DNA of 38,929 nucleotides from Acrocarpospora macrocephala (lineage in GTDB: Bacteria; Actinomycetota; Actinomycetes; Streptosporangiales; Streptosporangiaceae). The stretch covers positions 1 to 38,929 of the forward strand of contig NZ_BLAE01000039.1 in assembly GCF_009687865.1 (NCBI RefSeq), given 5' to 3'. The first letter of the stretch is position 1; each line of letters opens with the position of its first letter. Under the pieces are notes generated by a model, which made no database searches, had not been told where the DNA came from, and saw only the letters and a list, made by a program, of their open reading frames with translations. Below are positions 7,688-16,206 of the stretch, piece by piece. The position numbers and the translations under genes are program-made.

Positions 7688-8191
7688 ATGGCGCGGAATC
7701 TGGGCACCGCCGCGCTGATCTTCGCCGCGCTCGTCGTGCAGATGACCGTGATCAACCGGATGGGTTTCTCGGTGACACCCGATCTGGTGCTGCTGGTGGT
7801 GATCGCGCTCGCCACGCTGCGCGGCGAGACCGCGGGCGCCGTCATCGGGTTCCTGGCCGGGCTCGCCGCCGACCTCACCCCGCCCACCGACCACGTCCTG
7901 GGGCAGTACGCGCTGGTGATGTGCCTGACCGGCTACCTGGCCGGGCGGTGGGCGGCCCGGGTGCCGCTGCTGTCGGTGGCCGCGTGCGCGGTGGGCGCGC
8001 CGGCGCTGGCGGTCGGGGTGGGGTCGCTGCTGGGCGATCCGGGCGTGGACTGGTCGACTTTCATGGCGATCTGGCCGGGCACGGCGGTGTGCAACCTGCT
8101 GGCGGCGCCGATCGTGGTCTGGGCGGTGCGCGGGCTGTTCCGGCCGGCCCGATCCAGGGACGTGCTGATCATGGGAAGGAGACGGCCGTGA
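7688..8191 (+). CDS. mreD: Rod shape-determining protein MreD
   Basis: A 167-residue hydrophobic protein with about five membrane segments, as expected for MreD, the integral membrane partner of MreC. The charged short motif LRGETAGAVIGFLAGLAADL is typical of the family, as is the position between mreC and mrdA. Its stop codon overlaps the GTG start of mrdA by 4 nt, implying translational coupling. The C-terminal tail (MGRRRP) also encodes the ribosome binding site of the next gene. Confidence 0.92.
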   Translation: MARNLGTAALIFAALVVQMTVINRMGFSVTPDLVLLVVIALATLRGETAGAVIGFLAGLAADLTPPTDHVLGQYALVMCLTGYLAGRWAARVPLLSVAACAVGAPALAVGVGSLLGDPGVDWSTFMAIWPGTAVCNLLAAPIVVWAVRGLFRPARSRDVLIMGRRRP

Positions 8192-10233
8192 ACCGGATGC
8201 GGACCCGTTTCGTGGTGTTGCACGTGCTGGTGCTGTCGTTGCTGGCGGTCCTCTCCGTCCGGCTGTGGCAGGTCCAGGTGGTGCGCGGGCCGGAGTTCGT
8301 GGCGGTGGCGACCGAGACGCGGACCAGGGATGTGGTGGTGCCGGCCATCCGGGGGCAGATCCTGGATTCGGCCGGGCGGCCGCTGGTGCGCAACCGCACC
8401 GGTCTGGTCGTGTCCATCGATCGCACTCGCCTGGATCGAATGCCGGACGCGGGCGACGCGGTGCTGAAGAAGCTGGCGGCCGTGCTCGGGTCGACCCCGG
8501 AGTCGTTGCGCGAGCGGATCCGCTCGTGCGGGCCCGGGGTGGCGCGGCCGTGCTGGACGGGCTCGCGATACCAGCCGATTCCGGTGGACGACGCGGTGAC
8601 GACCCGGGAGGCGCTGCAGATCCTGGAGCGCCAGGAGGACTTTCCCGGGGTGACGGCCGAGGTCCAGGCGGTGCGCGACTATCCGGGCAAGACGCACGCG
8701 GCGCAGGTGCTCGGGTATCTGCAGCCTGTGACGCAGCAGGAGCTGGAGCGCCGGCAAGGGCTCAAGGCCAGCTATTCGGGCGTCGACCTGGTCGGGCGGG
8801 ACGGGCTCGAAGAGATCTACGACCAGGCGCTGCGCGGCAAGTCGGGCCTGCGCCGGGTCCAGGTGGACCGGATGGGCAAGGTCATCGGGGTCGAGCAGCA
8901 GGTCGCGCCGATCACCGGGGACACGCTGATCACCAGCATCGACGCGAAGGTGCAGGCCATCGTGGAGAAGGCGCTGGAAGGGGCGATGCAGCGGTCGCCG
9001 CAGGCGGACGGCGCGGCGGGGGTGGTGCTGGACGTGCGGACCGGGCGGGTGATCGCGATGGCCAGCATGCCCACCTACGACCCGTCGGTGTGGATCGGCG
9101 GGATCTCCGAGAACGAATACCAGCGGCTGCTATCGGACAAGTCCGGCCGTCCGCTGGTGTCCCGCGCGATCAAGGGCACGTTCGCGCCCGGCTCGACGTT
9201 CAAGGTCACGTCGGTGTCGGCGATGGTCAAGGACGGCTACCCGCTGAACGGCACCTACGACTGCCCGGGCGCGTTCATGGTCGGCAGCCGGCCGTTCCAC
9301 AACTTCCGCGGGATCGGGCTCGGCCCGATGAACCTGCACACCGCGCTGGTGAAGTCGTGCGACACGATCTTCTACCGGGCGGCGTACGAGATGTGGCTGC
9401 GCGACGGCGGCATGAAGCCCAAGCCCAAGCCCAAGGACCCGATGGCGGCGATGTCCCGGGCGTACGGGTTCGGGAAGCTGACCGGGATCGACATTCCGGG
9501 GGAGTCGCCGGGGCGTATCCCGGACCGGTACTGGAAGAAGAACCTGTGGGCGGCCACCCGGGCGACCAACTGCATTCGCGCCAAGAAGGGGTATCCGGAG
9601 GTCAAGGACGGGAACAGGGCGGCGTTCCTGAAGCAGCTGGCGTACGAGAACTGCCTGGAGGGCTTCCAGTGGCGGGCGGGTGACGCGGCGAACTTCTCCA
9701 TCGGCCAGGGTGACGTGCTGGTGACGCCGCTGCAGCTCGCCAACGCGTACGCGGCGCTGGTCGGGGACGGGAAGGTGCGCAGCCCGCGGATCGCCTGGGC
9801 GCTGGTCCGGCCGGACGGCACCAAGGTCAAGGAGATCGTGCCGCCGGTGATCGGCAAGCTGCCGATCGACGAGACCACCCGCGCCTACATCAAGAACGCG
9901 CTCAGCCAGGTGCCCTCCGACGGCACCGCGGCGGGGGCGTTCGGCGGCTGGCCGATGAACCTGGTCAGCATCGGCGGCAAGACCGGCACCGCCGAGGTGT
10001 ACGGCAAAGCCGACACCGCCTGGTTCGCCTCGTTCGCCCCCACGACGAAACCCCGCTTCGTGGTCGTCGTCATGGTCTCCCAGGGCGGCATGGGCGGCTC
10101 GGCCGCCGCCCCGGCGGTCCGCGAGATCTACGAGGGCATGTTCGGTTTCGGCAAGGACCACGCGCCCGCCGCCCTCACCGAACCCGCCAAACGGTTGCCG
10201 GTGATCAAGCCCGACGGCACGGTGAACCGGTGA
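8188..10233 (+). CDS. mrdA: Penicillin-binding protein 2 (class B transpeptidase)
   Basis: A peptidoglycan DD-transpeptidase that works with RodA to crosslink new wall material outside the membrane. Of its 681 residues, the first 35 include one membrane anchor (near 8-26). A dimerisation domain follows and then the transpeptidase domain with the active-site motif STFK (S336-K339), SCD (the SxN-equivalent) in the segment SCDTIFY, and KTG (598-600). The lengthened loop containing a lysine/proline run (KPKPKPKDP) and cysteines resembles that of actinomycete homologues. GTG at 8188 overlaps the mreD stop and follows GGGAAGGAG (8172-8180). It overlaps rodA by 4 nt. Confidence 0.96.
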   Translation: MNRMRTRFVVLHVLVLSLLAVLSVRLWQVQVVRGPEFVAVATETRTRDVVVPAIRGQILDSAGRPLVRNRTGLVVSIDRTRLDRMPDAGDAVLKKLAAVLGSTPESLRERIRSCGPGVARPCWTGSRYQPIPVDDAVTTREALQILERQEDFPGVTAEVQAVRDYPGKTHAAQVLGYLQPVTQQELERRQGLKASYSGVDLVGRDGLEEIYDQALRGKSGLRRVQVDRMGKVIGVEQQVAPITGDTLITSIDAKVQAIVEKALEGAMQRSPQADGAAGVVLDVRTGRVIAMASMPTYDPSVWIGGISENEYQRLLSDKSGRPLVSRAIKGTFAPGSTFKVTSVSAMVKDGYPLNGTYDCPGAFMVGSRPFHNFRGIGLGPMNLHTALVKSCDTIFYRAAYEMWLRDGGMKPKPKPKDPMAAMSRAYGFGKLTGIDIPGESPGRIPDRYWKKNLWAATRATNCIRAKKGYPEVKDGNRAAFLKQLAYENCLEGFQWRAGDAANFSIGQGDVLVTPLQLANAYAALVGDGKVRSPRIAWALVRPDGTKVKEIVPPVIGKLPIDETTRAYIKNALSQVPSDGTAAGAFGGWPMNLVSIGGKTGTAEVYGKADTAWFASFAPTTKPRFVVVVMVSQGGMGGSAAAPAVREIYEGMFGFGKDHAPAALTEPAKRLPVIKPDGTVNR

Positions 10234-11402
10234 TCCCCGCCACGGCGGTGCCCAGGCGCAGGTCGCTGGCCAGCCGCGCGGTCGGCGAGGGCTCCGCCGT
10301 GCGCCGGATGGACGGGGTGCTGCTGATGGCCGTGGGCGCGCTCTGCGTGCTCGGCACCCTGCTGGTCTGGTCCTCCACCAGGACCTGGATGTCGGTGGAG
10401 CCGACCGGCCTGGTCAAGAAGCACGTGCTCAACCTGGGCATCGGCGCCGTCCTGCTCAGCGCGGTGGCGATGGTGGAGCCGCACCGGCTGCGGGCGTACG
10501 CGCCGGTCGTCTACCTGATCGCCATGCTCGCGCTGATCCTGGTGGTGACCCCGGTGGGCACCACGGTGAACGGCTCGCACTCCTGGATCATGCTCGGCGG
10601 CGGCTTCGCCATGCAGCCGTCCGAGCTGGCCAAACCGGCGCTGGTGCTGCTGCTGGGCATGCTGCTGGCCGAACCGGCGGAGGGCACCGACCGGCCCAGG
10701 ACGCTGGATCTCCTGCTCGCGCTGGCCGCGTCGGGGCTGACGATGGCGCTGGTCATGCTCCAGCCCGACCTGGGCACCACCATGGTGCTCTCGGTGATCA
10801 CCGGCGGGGTGCTGATCTTCGCGGGGGTGCGGAAACGCTGGATCGGCGTGGTGGCGGGGGCCGCGGTGCTCGGGGCCGGTCTGGTGTGGTCGTTCGGGCT
10901 GCTCCAGCCGTACCAGGTGGCGCGGTTCACCGCGTTTCTCAACCCGGCCAGCGACCCGCGCGGGGTGGGCTACAACAGCACCCAGGCGCTGATCGCGATC
11001 GGCTCCGGCGAGGTCTTCGGCAAGGGCCTGTTCCACGGCGGCCAGACCACCGGCCGGTTCGTGCCGGAGCAGCACACCGACTTCATCTTCACCGTGGCGG
11101 GGGAGGAGTTCGGGTTCCTGGGCGCGCTCACCGTGATCGCGCTGCTCGGCGTGGTGCTGCTGCGCGGGCTGCGGATCGCCCGGTACTGCGAGGACCGGTT
11201 CAGCGCGCTGGTCGCGGCCGGCATCGTCTGCTGGTTCGCGTTCCAGATGTTCATTAACGTTGGGATGACAATCGGCATCATGCCGATTACGGGATTGCCC
11301 CTGCCTTTCGTCTCGTACGGCGGGACGGCCACGTTCGCCAACATGATCGGGATCGGGTTACTGCAGGCCATCCACATCAAGGAGCGAAGCTTCGCGGGGT
11401 GA
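10230..11402 (+). CDS. rodA: Peptidoglycan glycosyltransferase RodA (FtsW/RodA/SpoVE family)
   Basis: RodA is a SEDS-family polymerase that makes glycan strands from lipid II and partners the PBP2 encoded just upstream. The 390-residue protein has about ten membrane segments. The conserved C-terminal region reads PITGLPLPFVSYGGTATFAN, and the segment GSHSWIMLGGGFAMQPSELAK is the family signature. GTG at 10230 overlaps the mrdA stop. A TTA leucine codon occurs at 11358-11360, which is rare in high-G+C actinomycetes. A palindromic hairpin (11401-11434) immediately follows and probably ends the mre operon. Confidence 0.96.
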   Translation: MIPATAVPRRRSLASRAVGEGSAVRRMDGVLLMAVGALCVLGTLLVWSSTRTWMSVEPTGLVKKHVLNLGIGAVLLSAVAMVEPHRLRAYAPVVYLIAMLALILVVTPVGTTVNGSHSWIMLGGGFAMQPSELAKPALVLLLGMLLAEPAEGTDRPRTLDLLLALAASGLTMALVMLQPDLGTTMVLSVITGGVLIFAGVRKRWIGVVAGAAVLGAGLVWSFGLLQPYQVARFTAFLNPASDPRGVGYNSTQALIAIGSGEVFGKGLFHGGQTTGRFVPEQHTDFIFTVAGEEFGFLGALTVIALLGVVLLRGLRIARYCEDRFSALVAAGIVCWFAFQMFINVGMTIGIMPITGLPLPFVSYGGTATFANMIGIGLLQAIHIKERSFAG

Positions 11403-11434
11403 GAGCCGCCCGCAGGATCCTGCGGAGCGCTCTC
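11401..11434 (+). terminator. Palindromic hairpin ending the mre operon
   Basis: GAGAGC (11401-11406) pairs with GCTCTC (11429-11434). Inside, after a symmetric 3-nt internal loop, lies the perfect 16-bp palindrome CCGCAGGATCCTGCGG (11410-11425). No T-run follows, so it is an actinomycete-type hairpin terminator or an mRNA 3' end protector. Confidence 0.7.
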
Positions 11435-11542
11435 ACTGGCGCGACTTTCGTCAAGCGAACAATCTGGGAACGTACCTTGAATGTGCGATGACGGATGAAC
11501 TCAGGACGCCATCCCCGAAGATCCCCCGAAGACGGAGGAACG

Positions 11543-11788
11543 GTGACTCCGGACGACGAGGCGCAGGAGCGCGGGCGCGCTTTGGACCTGCTCCGAAAGG
11601 CATTTCCCGACTACCGGATCGTGTACGGCGGCGGCCGATGGGCGGCGGCGGCAGCCGGGAACCCGCCCACGGTGTGGTTCGCCCAGACGGCGAGCAGCCT
11701 GTGCGGGCAACTCTTCCTCGCCCAGCTGCGCAACGGCGGCACGGTGGGCCCGTTTCACGCGGAGAGCGACTCGCAGTGCGCACGGTGA
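11543..11788 (+). CDS. Small protein of unknown function
   Basis: An 81-residue protein that I do not recognise. It has an acidic/charged N-terminus (VTPDDEAQERGRALDLLRKA), a central part with beta-like segments (IVYGGGRWAAAAAG, VWFAQTASSLCGQLFLAQL) and no signal peptide or clear membrane helix. GTG at 11543 is preferred over an ATG at 11495 because GGAGGA (11534-11539) precedes it by 3-4 nt. A -10-like TACCTT lies at 11473-11478. It stands between the mre operon and the HTH-TPR regulator. G+C bias at third positions looks coding. Confidence 0.65.
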   Translation: MTPDDEAQERGRALDLLRKAFPDYRIVYGGGRWAAAAAGNPPTVWFAQTASSLCGQLFLAQLRNGGTVGPFHAESDSQCAR

Positions 11789-11811
11789 CCTTTTCGTAAC
11801 GAGTGCCGGGC

Positions 11812-11817
11812 TAGCGT
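11812..11817 (+). promoter_or_regulatory. Putative -10 box of the HTH-TPR regulator
   Basis: TAGCGT about 25 nt before the ATG at 11843, with a ribosome binding site (TTGGAGAG) in between. The -35 region is not clear, so this is weakly supported. Confidence 0.35.
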
Positions 11818-11842
11818 GGTATCGCCCCCTCTTGGAGAGTCA

Positions 11843-13255
11843 ATGACCCATTCCGCCCGTGACCGTTCGGCCATTCAGTTCGCCGGCGCCATCCGGGACC
11901 GCACGCTCGCGGCCCTGGGCGAGGCGCCGTCGACCGCCGTCATCCATCAGATCGCCGAGGAGATCCACCTCAGCTCCCCCCAGACCTCCCGGTTGAAGTG
12001 CATGCGGCTGGCCAACGGCTGGACGGTGGAGGAGGCGATCGAGCGGTTCCACGACATGTGCGACCGTTCCCAGATCAAGCGCCGGGGCCTGTCCGAGCGC
12101 TCCTGGCGGGAGTGGGAGGCGGGCGCGCGGCCCGACCGCGAGTACACCGACCTGCTCTGCCGCCTGTTCGAGACCGGCCCGGTCCAGCTGGGCTTCGCCC
12201 GCGACTACACGCCGGAGGAGGCCCGCCGGGCCCAGGCGGGCGCGGGCGACCCGATCGCGGACGCCGCCGCCGAGGCCAGCGAGCACGCCGAGGAGGCCGA
12301 GACCAGCGAGCTCGGCTCCGGCGCGCTGGAACGCCTGCGCACCCAGGTGATCTGGGTGGGCCGCCGGTACGTGTGGGAGACGCCGCTGCCGCTCTTCGTC
12401 GAGATGCGCGCCCTCCAGGAGCAGACCAGGAAGGCGCTGGAACGCCGCATCCACCCGACCCAGGCGGGCGAGCTGTACTTCCTGACCGGCGCGCTCTGCG
12501 GCCTGATGGCCAACGCCAGCATGGACATGGGCCGCCGGGTGCCCGCCGACACGCTGGCCAGGGCCTCCTGGACGTACGGCCGGATCTCCGGGCATCCCTC
12601 GCTGATGGGCTGGGCCCGCGGCATGCAGGCCTCGGTCGCGCTGTGGGACCGCCGTTACGAGGACGCGGTCAGATACGCCGGCGACGCCCTCACCCACCTG
12701 TCCACCGGCAGCGGCGGGGCCAGGCTGCACATGCTCAGAGCCCGGGCCTGCGCGATGCTGGGCCGTTCCGCCGAAGCCAGGGACGAACTCCACCGAGCCT
12801 CGCAGGCCCGGGCGTCCGGCGGCCCCGACGAGCTGCACGACGAGATCGCCGGGGAGTTCGCCTTCCGGCCCGCCAAGGAGCACTACTACGCGGCCGTGAC
12901 CCACCTGCACCTGGGCCAGGCGCCCCGCGCGATCGAGGAGGCCAGGGCCGCCATCGCGCTCTACTCCGCCGACGAGCGGGAGAACCGCTCCTACGGCTGC
13001 GAGGCGATGGCCCGCGCCCACCTGGCCATCGCCTACGTGCTGGAGGACGACCAGGAAGGCGCGGAACAGGCGGTCGCGCCGCTGCTGGAACTGCCGCCAG
13101 AACGCAGGATCGACAGCCTGGGCGCCACTTTGGCGGCCAGCAGATCGCTGGTGTCGGACCGGATGGCCCGCCAGATCGAGGGCTTCTGCTCGGTCGGCCT
13201 GGCGCAGACCCGTGACCTGAGTTTCGAAACCCCGGCCAGGGTGCTGAACACATGA
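11843..13255 (+). CDS. HTH (XRE-like) transcriptional regulator with TPR-like C-terminal domain
   Basis: A 470-residue protein. Residues about 35-110 form an XRE-like DNA-binding region (MRLANGWTVEEAIERFHD, then LSERSWREWEAGARPDREY). An alanine/glutamate-rich linker follows (about 133-165). The remainder is all-helical with TPR-like repeats (for example RYEDAVRYAGDALTHLS, ARDELHRASQARA, APRAIEEARAAIALY). This layout is common in actinomycete regulators that sense ligands or partner proteins through the TPR part. ATG at 11843 follows TTGGAGAG (11832-11839). Its stop overlaps the ATG of the phosphotransferase gene by 4 nt, so the two are translationally coupled and probably act together. Confidence 0.85.
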   Translation: MTHSARDRSAIQFAGAIRDRTLAALGEAPSTAVIHQIAEEIHLSSPQTSRLKCMRLANGWTVEEAIERFHDMCDRSQIKRRGLSERSWREWEAGARPDREYTDLLCRLFETGPVQLGFARDYTPEEARRAQAGAGDPIADAAAEASEHAEEAETSELGSGALERLRTQVIWVGRRYVWETPLPLFVEMRALQEQTRKALERRIHPTQAGELYFLTGALCGLMANASMDMGRRVPADTLARASWTYGRISGHPSLMGWARGMQASVALWDRRYEDAVRYAGDALTHLSTGSGGARLHMLRARACAMLGRSAEARDELHRASQARASGGPDELHDEIAGEFAFRPAKEHYYAAVTHLHLGQAPRAIEEARAAIALYSADERENRSYGCEAMARAHLAIAYVLEDDQEGAEQAVAPLLELPPERRIDSLGATLAASRSLVSDRMARQIEGFCSVGLAQTRDLSFETPARVLNT

Positions 13256-14136
13256 CCGCTCCCACCGTCGCCGGAGTTCCCGCGACGCTCGCGCAAGCCT
13301 GCCATGCCGCCGGTCTGGACCCGGCGGGCGCGCGCCTGCTGCGCAGCTTCGCCAACATCGTCTACCTGCTGCCCCGCGAGTCGGTGGTGGTACGGCTTTC
13401 CGACGCCAACGCCCTCGGCAAGTACGACCGCCTGGTCGTCTCGCTCAAGGTCACCCGCTGGCTGGTGGAGCAGGGCTTCCCGGCCACCATGCCGCTGGAT
13501 GTCAAGCAGCCGCTGGCCGTCGACGGCGCGCTGGCCACGTTCTGGCACTACGAGGAGCACGCCGGGCCGCCCCCGGACCCGGCGCCGCTCGGCCTGATGC
13601 TCCGGCGGCTGCACGCGCTGCCGCCGGTGCCGTTCGACCTGCCGACCTTCGATCCTTTCGGCACGATCCGGCGGGCCATCGCGGCCAGCCGGGCCATCGA
13701 CGAGGAGGAGCGCGAGTGGCTGACCGAACGGTGCTCGGCGCTCTCCGACGCCTACTACGAGCGGCTGGAGTTCGCTCTGCCGTACGGGCTGGTGCACGGT
13801 GACGCGCACCGGGGCAACCTGCTCCGTACACCTGAGGGACTGCTGCTGTGCGACTGGGATTCGGTGAGCGCCGGGCCTCGCGAGATCGACCTGGTGCCCA
13901 CGCTGGTGGGGGCCAGGTTCGGGCTGACCGAGGCGGAACGGGACGGATTCGTCGAGGCGTACGGGTATGACGCCAGGAACTGGTCCGGGTATGGGGTGCT
14001 GCGCGACACCCGGGAACTGCAGACTCTGACGGCCGTGCTCAGGAACGCGCACCGGGATCCGGGGTCGCGGGCGGAGTTACGGTTCCGGCTCGCTTCGCTA
14101 CGGGCCGGTGACGACCGTACCTGGCACGCCTTCTGA
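13252..14136 (+). CDS. Aminoglycoside-phosphotransferase-fold small-molecule kinase
   Basis: A 294-residue member of the APH/choline-kinase family. Visible motifs are the N-lobe (FANIVYLLPRESVVVRLSD), the catalytic loop VHGDAHRGNLL (Brenner motif, HGDxHxxN) and the metal-binding CDWDSVSAGPREIDL. The substrate is unknown; a resistance function should not be assumed because this fold is shared by many metabolic kinases. ATG at 13252 overlaps the upstream regulator stop (ATGA). A TTA codon lies at 14077-14079. A -10 box for the following gene begins 6 bp after its stop codon. Confidence 0.9.
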   Translation: MTAPTVAGVPATLAQACHAAGLDPAGARLLRSFANIVYLLPRESVVVRLSDANALGKYDRLVVSLKVTRWLVEQGFPATMPLDVKQPLAVDGALATFWHYEEHAGPPPDPAPLGLMLRRLHALPPVPFDLPTFDPFGTIRRAIAASRAIDEEEREWLTERCSALSDAYYERLEFALPYGLVHGDAHRGNLLRTPEGLLLCDWDSVSAGPREIDLVPTLVGARFGLTEAERDGFVEAYGYDARNWSGYGVLRDTRELQTLTAVLRNAHRDPGSRAELRFRLASLRAGDDRTWHAF

Positions 14137-14142
14137 AGCGGA

Positions 14143-14148
14143 TACCCT
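14143..14148 (+). promoter_or_regulatory. -10 box of the radical-SAM gene (leaderless)
   Basis: TACCCT, 6 nt before the ATG at 14155. No ribosome binding site is present. The spacing fits a leaderless transcript. Confidence 0.55.
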
Positions 14149-14154
14149 TGGGGC

Positions 14155-16065
14155 ATGTCTGTCGAGTCCTTGTTCCCCCGCCTGGAACCGCTGCTGCCCA
14201 AAGTGCAGAAGCCGATCCAGTATGTGGGGGGTGAACTGAACTCGACCGTCAAGGACTGGGACGAGGCCACGGTCCGCTGGGCGCTGATGTATCCGGACGC
14301 CTATGAGGTGGGCCTGCCCAACCAGGGCGTGCAGATTCTGTACGAGATCCTCAACGAGCTCCCGGACACCATGGCCGAGCGCACCTACGCGGTGTGGCCC
14401 GACCTGGAGGCGCTGATGCGCGCCGAGGGCGTGCCCCAGTTCACCGTGGACGCGCACCGGCCGGTGCGCGCCTTCGACGTGCTCGGGGTGTCCTTCTCCA
14501 CCGAACTCGGCTACACCAACCTGCTGACCGCGCTCGATCTGGCGGGGATCCCGCTGCACGCGGTCGATCGGACCGACGACGATCCGATCGTGCTGGCCGG
14601 TGGGCACGCCGCGTTCAACCCGGAGCCGATCGCCGACTTCCTCGACGCCGCCGTGCTCGGCGACGGCGAGCAGATCGCGATCGCCATCTCCGAGGTGATC
14701 CGCGAGTGGAAGAACGAGGGCGAGCCGGGCGGCCGGGACGGGGTGCTGCTGCGGCTTGCCGAGACCGGCGGCGTCTACGTGCCCAAGTTCTACGACGTGG
14801 AGTATCTGCCGGACGGCCGGATCAAGCGGGTCGTGCCCAACCGTCCCGGGGTTCCCTCGCGGGTGTTCAAGCACACCGTGATGGACCTGGACGAGTGGCC
14901 GTATCCGAAGAAGCCGCTGGTGCCGCTGGCCGAGACCGTGCACGAGCGGTTCAGCGTGGAGATCTTCCGCGGCTGCACCCGGGGCTGCCGGTTCTGCCAG
15001 GCGGGCATGATCACCCGCCCGGTCCGGGAGCGCTCGATCACGGTGATCGGCGACATGGTGGCCAACGGCATCAAGGAGTCCGGCTTCAACGAGGTCGGCC
15101 TGCTGTCGCTGTCCAGCGCCGACCACTCCGAGATCGCCGAGGTCGCCAAGGGCCTCGCCGACCGGTATGAGGGCACCAACACCTCGTTGTCGCTGCCGTC
15201 CACCCGGGTCGACGCGTTCAACATCGACCTGGCCAACGAGTTCTCCCGCAACGGCCGTCGCTCCGGCCTGACCTTCGCGCCCGAAGGCGGTTCCGAGCGC
15301 ATGCGCAAGGTGATCAACAAGATGGTCACCGAGGAGGATCTGATCCGCACCGTCACCACCGCCTACACCCAGGGGTGGCGGCAGGTGAAGCTGTATTTCA
15401 TGTGCGGCCTGCCCACCGAGGAGGACATCGACGTCCTCGGCATCGCCGACCTGGCCAAGAAGGTCATCAAGGCCGGTCGCGAGGCCACCGGTTCGCGGGA
15501 CATCCGCTGCACGGTCTCCATCGGCGGTTTCGTGCCCAAGCCGCACACCCCGTTCCAGTGGGCCGCCCAGTGCGACCACGAGACGGTGGACCGGCGGCTC
15601 CGCGAACTCCGCAACAGCCTGCGCAACGACAAGCAGTACGGCAAGGCCATCGGATTCCGCTACCACGACGGCAAGCCGTCCATCGTGGAGGGCCTGCTCT
15701 CCCGGGGGGACCGGCGGGTCGGCGCGGTGATCAAAGCCGTGTGGGCGGACGGCGGGCGGTTCGACGGCTGGAGCGAACACTTCTCCTACGAACGCTGGAT
15801 GAAGGCGTCCGCCGAGGTCGGGGTGGACGTGGACTGGTTCACCACCCGGGAGCGCGAGGAACACGAGGTGCTCCCGTGGGACCACCTCGACGCCGGGCTC
15901 GACCGGGAATGGCTCTGGCAGGACTGGCAGGACGCCGTCAACGACGTCGAGGTCGAGGACTGCCGCTGGACACCGTGTTACGACTGCGGCGTCTGCCCCA
16001 CCATGGGCACCGAGATCCAGATCGGGCCCACGGGGCGGAAGTTGCTGCCGCTGACCGTCGTGTGA
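14155..16065 (+). CDS. TIGR03960-type B12-binding-domain radical SAM protein
   Basis: A 636-residue protein. The N-terminal third resembles a cobalamin-binding-like fold (VLGVSFSTELGYTNLLTALD, VLAGGHAAFNPEPIADF). The radical-SAM core has the [4Fe-4S] motif CxxxCxxC in RGCTRGCRFCQAG (C274, C278, C281). A second cysteine cluster near the C-terminus (C603, C608, C611, C614) could hold an auxiliary Fe-S cluster. Length and motifs match the uncharacterised TIGR03960 family. Its partner, TIGR03936, follows at 16207, and the pair sits beside rne and rplU as in many bacteria, hinting at an RNA- or ribosome-related modification. That role is inference. ATG at 14155 has a -10 box 6 nt upstream, so it is probably leaderless. 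Confidence 0.9.
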   Translation: MSVESLFPRLEPLLPKVQKPIQYVGGELNSTVKDWDEATVRWALMYPDAYEVGLPNQGVQILYEILNELPDTMAERTYAVWPDLEALMRAEGVPQFTVDAHRPVRAFDVLGVSFSTELGYTNLLTALDLAGIPLHAVDRTDDDPIVLAGGHAAFNPEPIADFLDAAVLGDGEQIAIAISEVIREWKNEGEPGGRDGVLLRLAETGGVYVPKFYDVEYLPDGRIKRVVPNRPGVPSRVFKHTVMDLDEWPYPKKPLVPLAETVHERFSVEIFRGCTRGCRFCQAGMITRPVRERSITVIGDMVANGIKESGFNEVGLLSLSSADHSEIAEVAKGLADRYEGTNTSLSLPSTRVDAFNIDLANEFSRNGRRSGLTFAPEGGSERMRKVINKMVTEEDLIRTVTTAYTQGWRQVKLYFMCGLPTEEDIDVLGIADLAKKVIKAGREATGSRDIRCTVSIGGFVPKPHTPFQWAAQCDHETVDRRLRELRNSLRNDKQYGKAIGFRYHDGKPSIVEGLLSRGDRRVGAVIKAVWADGGRFDGWSEHFSYERWMKASAEVGVDVDWFTTREREEHEVLPWDHLDAGLDREWLWQDWQDAVNDVEVEDCRWTPCYDCGVCPTMGTEIQIGPTGRKLLPLTVV

Positions 16066-16170
16066 ACGACGCGTGAGAGCGGCATATGCTGAGAGAAGAA
16101 TTTCTGACTCGAAGAGTATCGATTCAATATCAATAACAGGGATAGACGAGACCGGAAGGACGACGGAGCA
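16066..16170 (+). promoter_or_regulatory. A+T-rich leader between the two radical-SAM genes
   Basis: The stretch from about 16082 to 16145 is strikingly richer in A and T than its surroundings. It contains TATGCT near 16085 (a -10-like hexamer) and TATCGATTCAATATCAATAA near 16117-16136. It probably carries a promoter or operator for the downstream gene. No conserved -35 element is evident. Confidence 0.4.
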
Positions 16171-16206
16171 CTGAAACCCGTTCCCGATGGGCCCCCGCCC
16201 GCGCCC

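Noticed and set aside
5695-7887. Antisense frame of 730 codons opposite mreB-mreC-mreD
   Set aside because: It mirrors well-supported genes and shows no domain.
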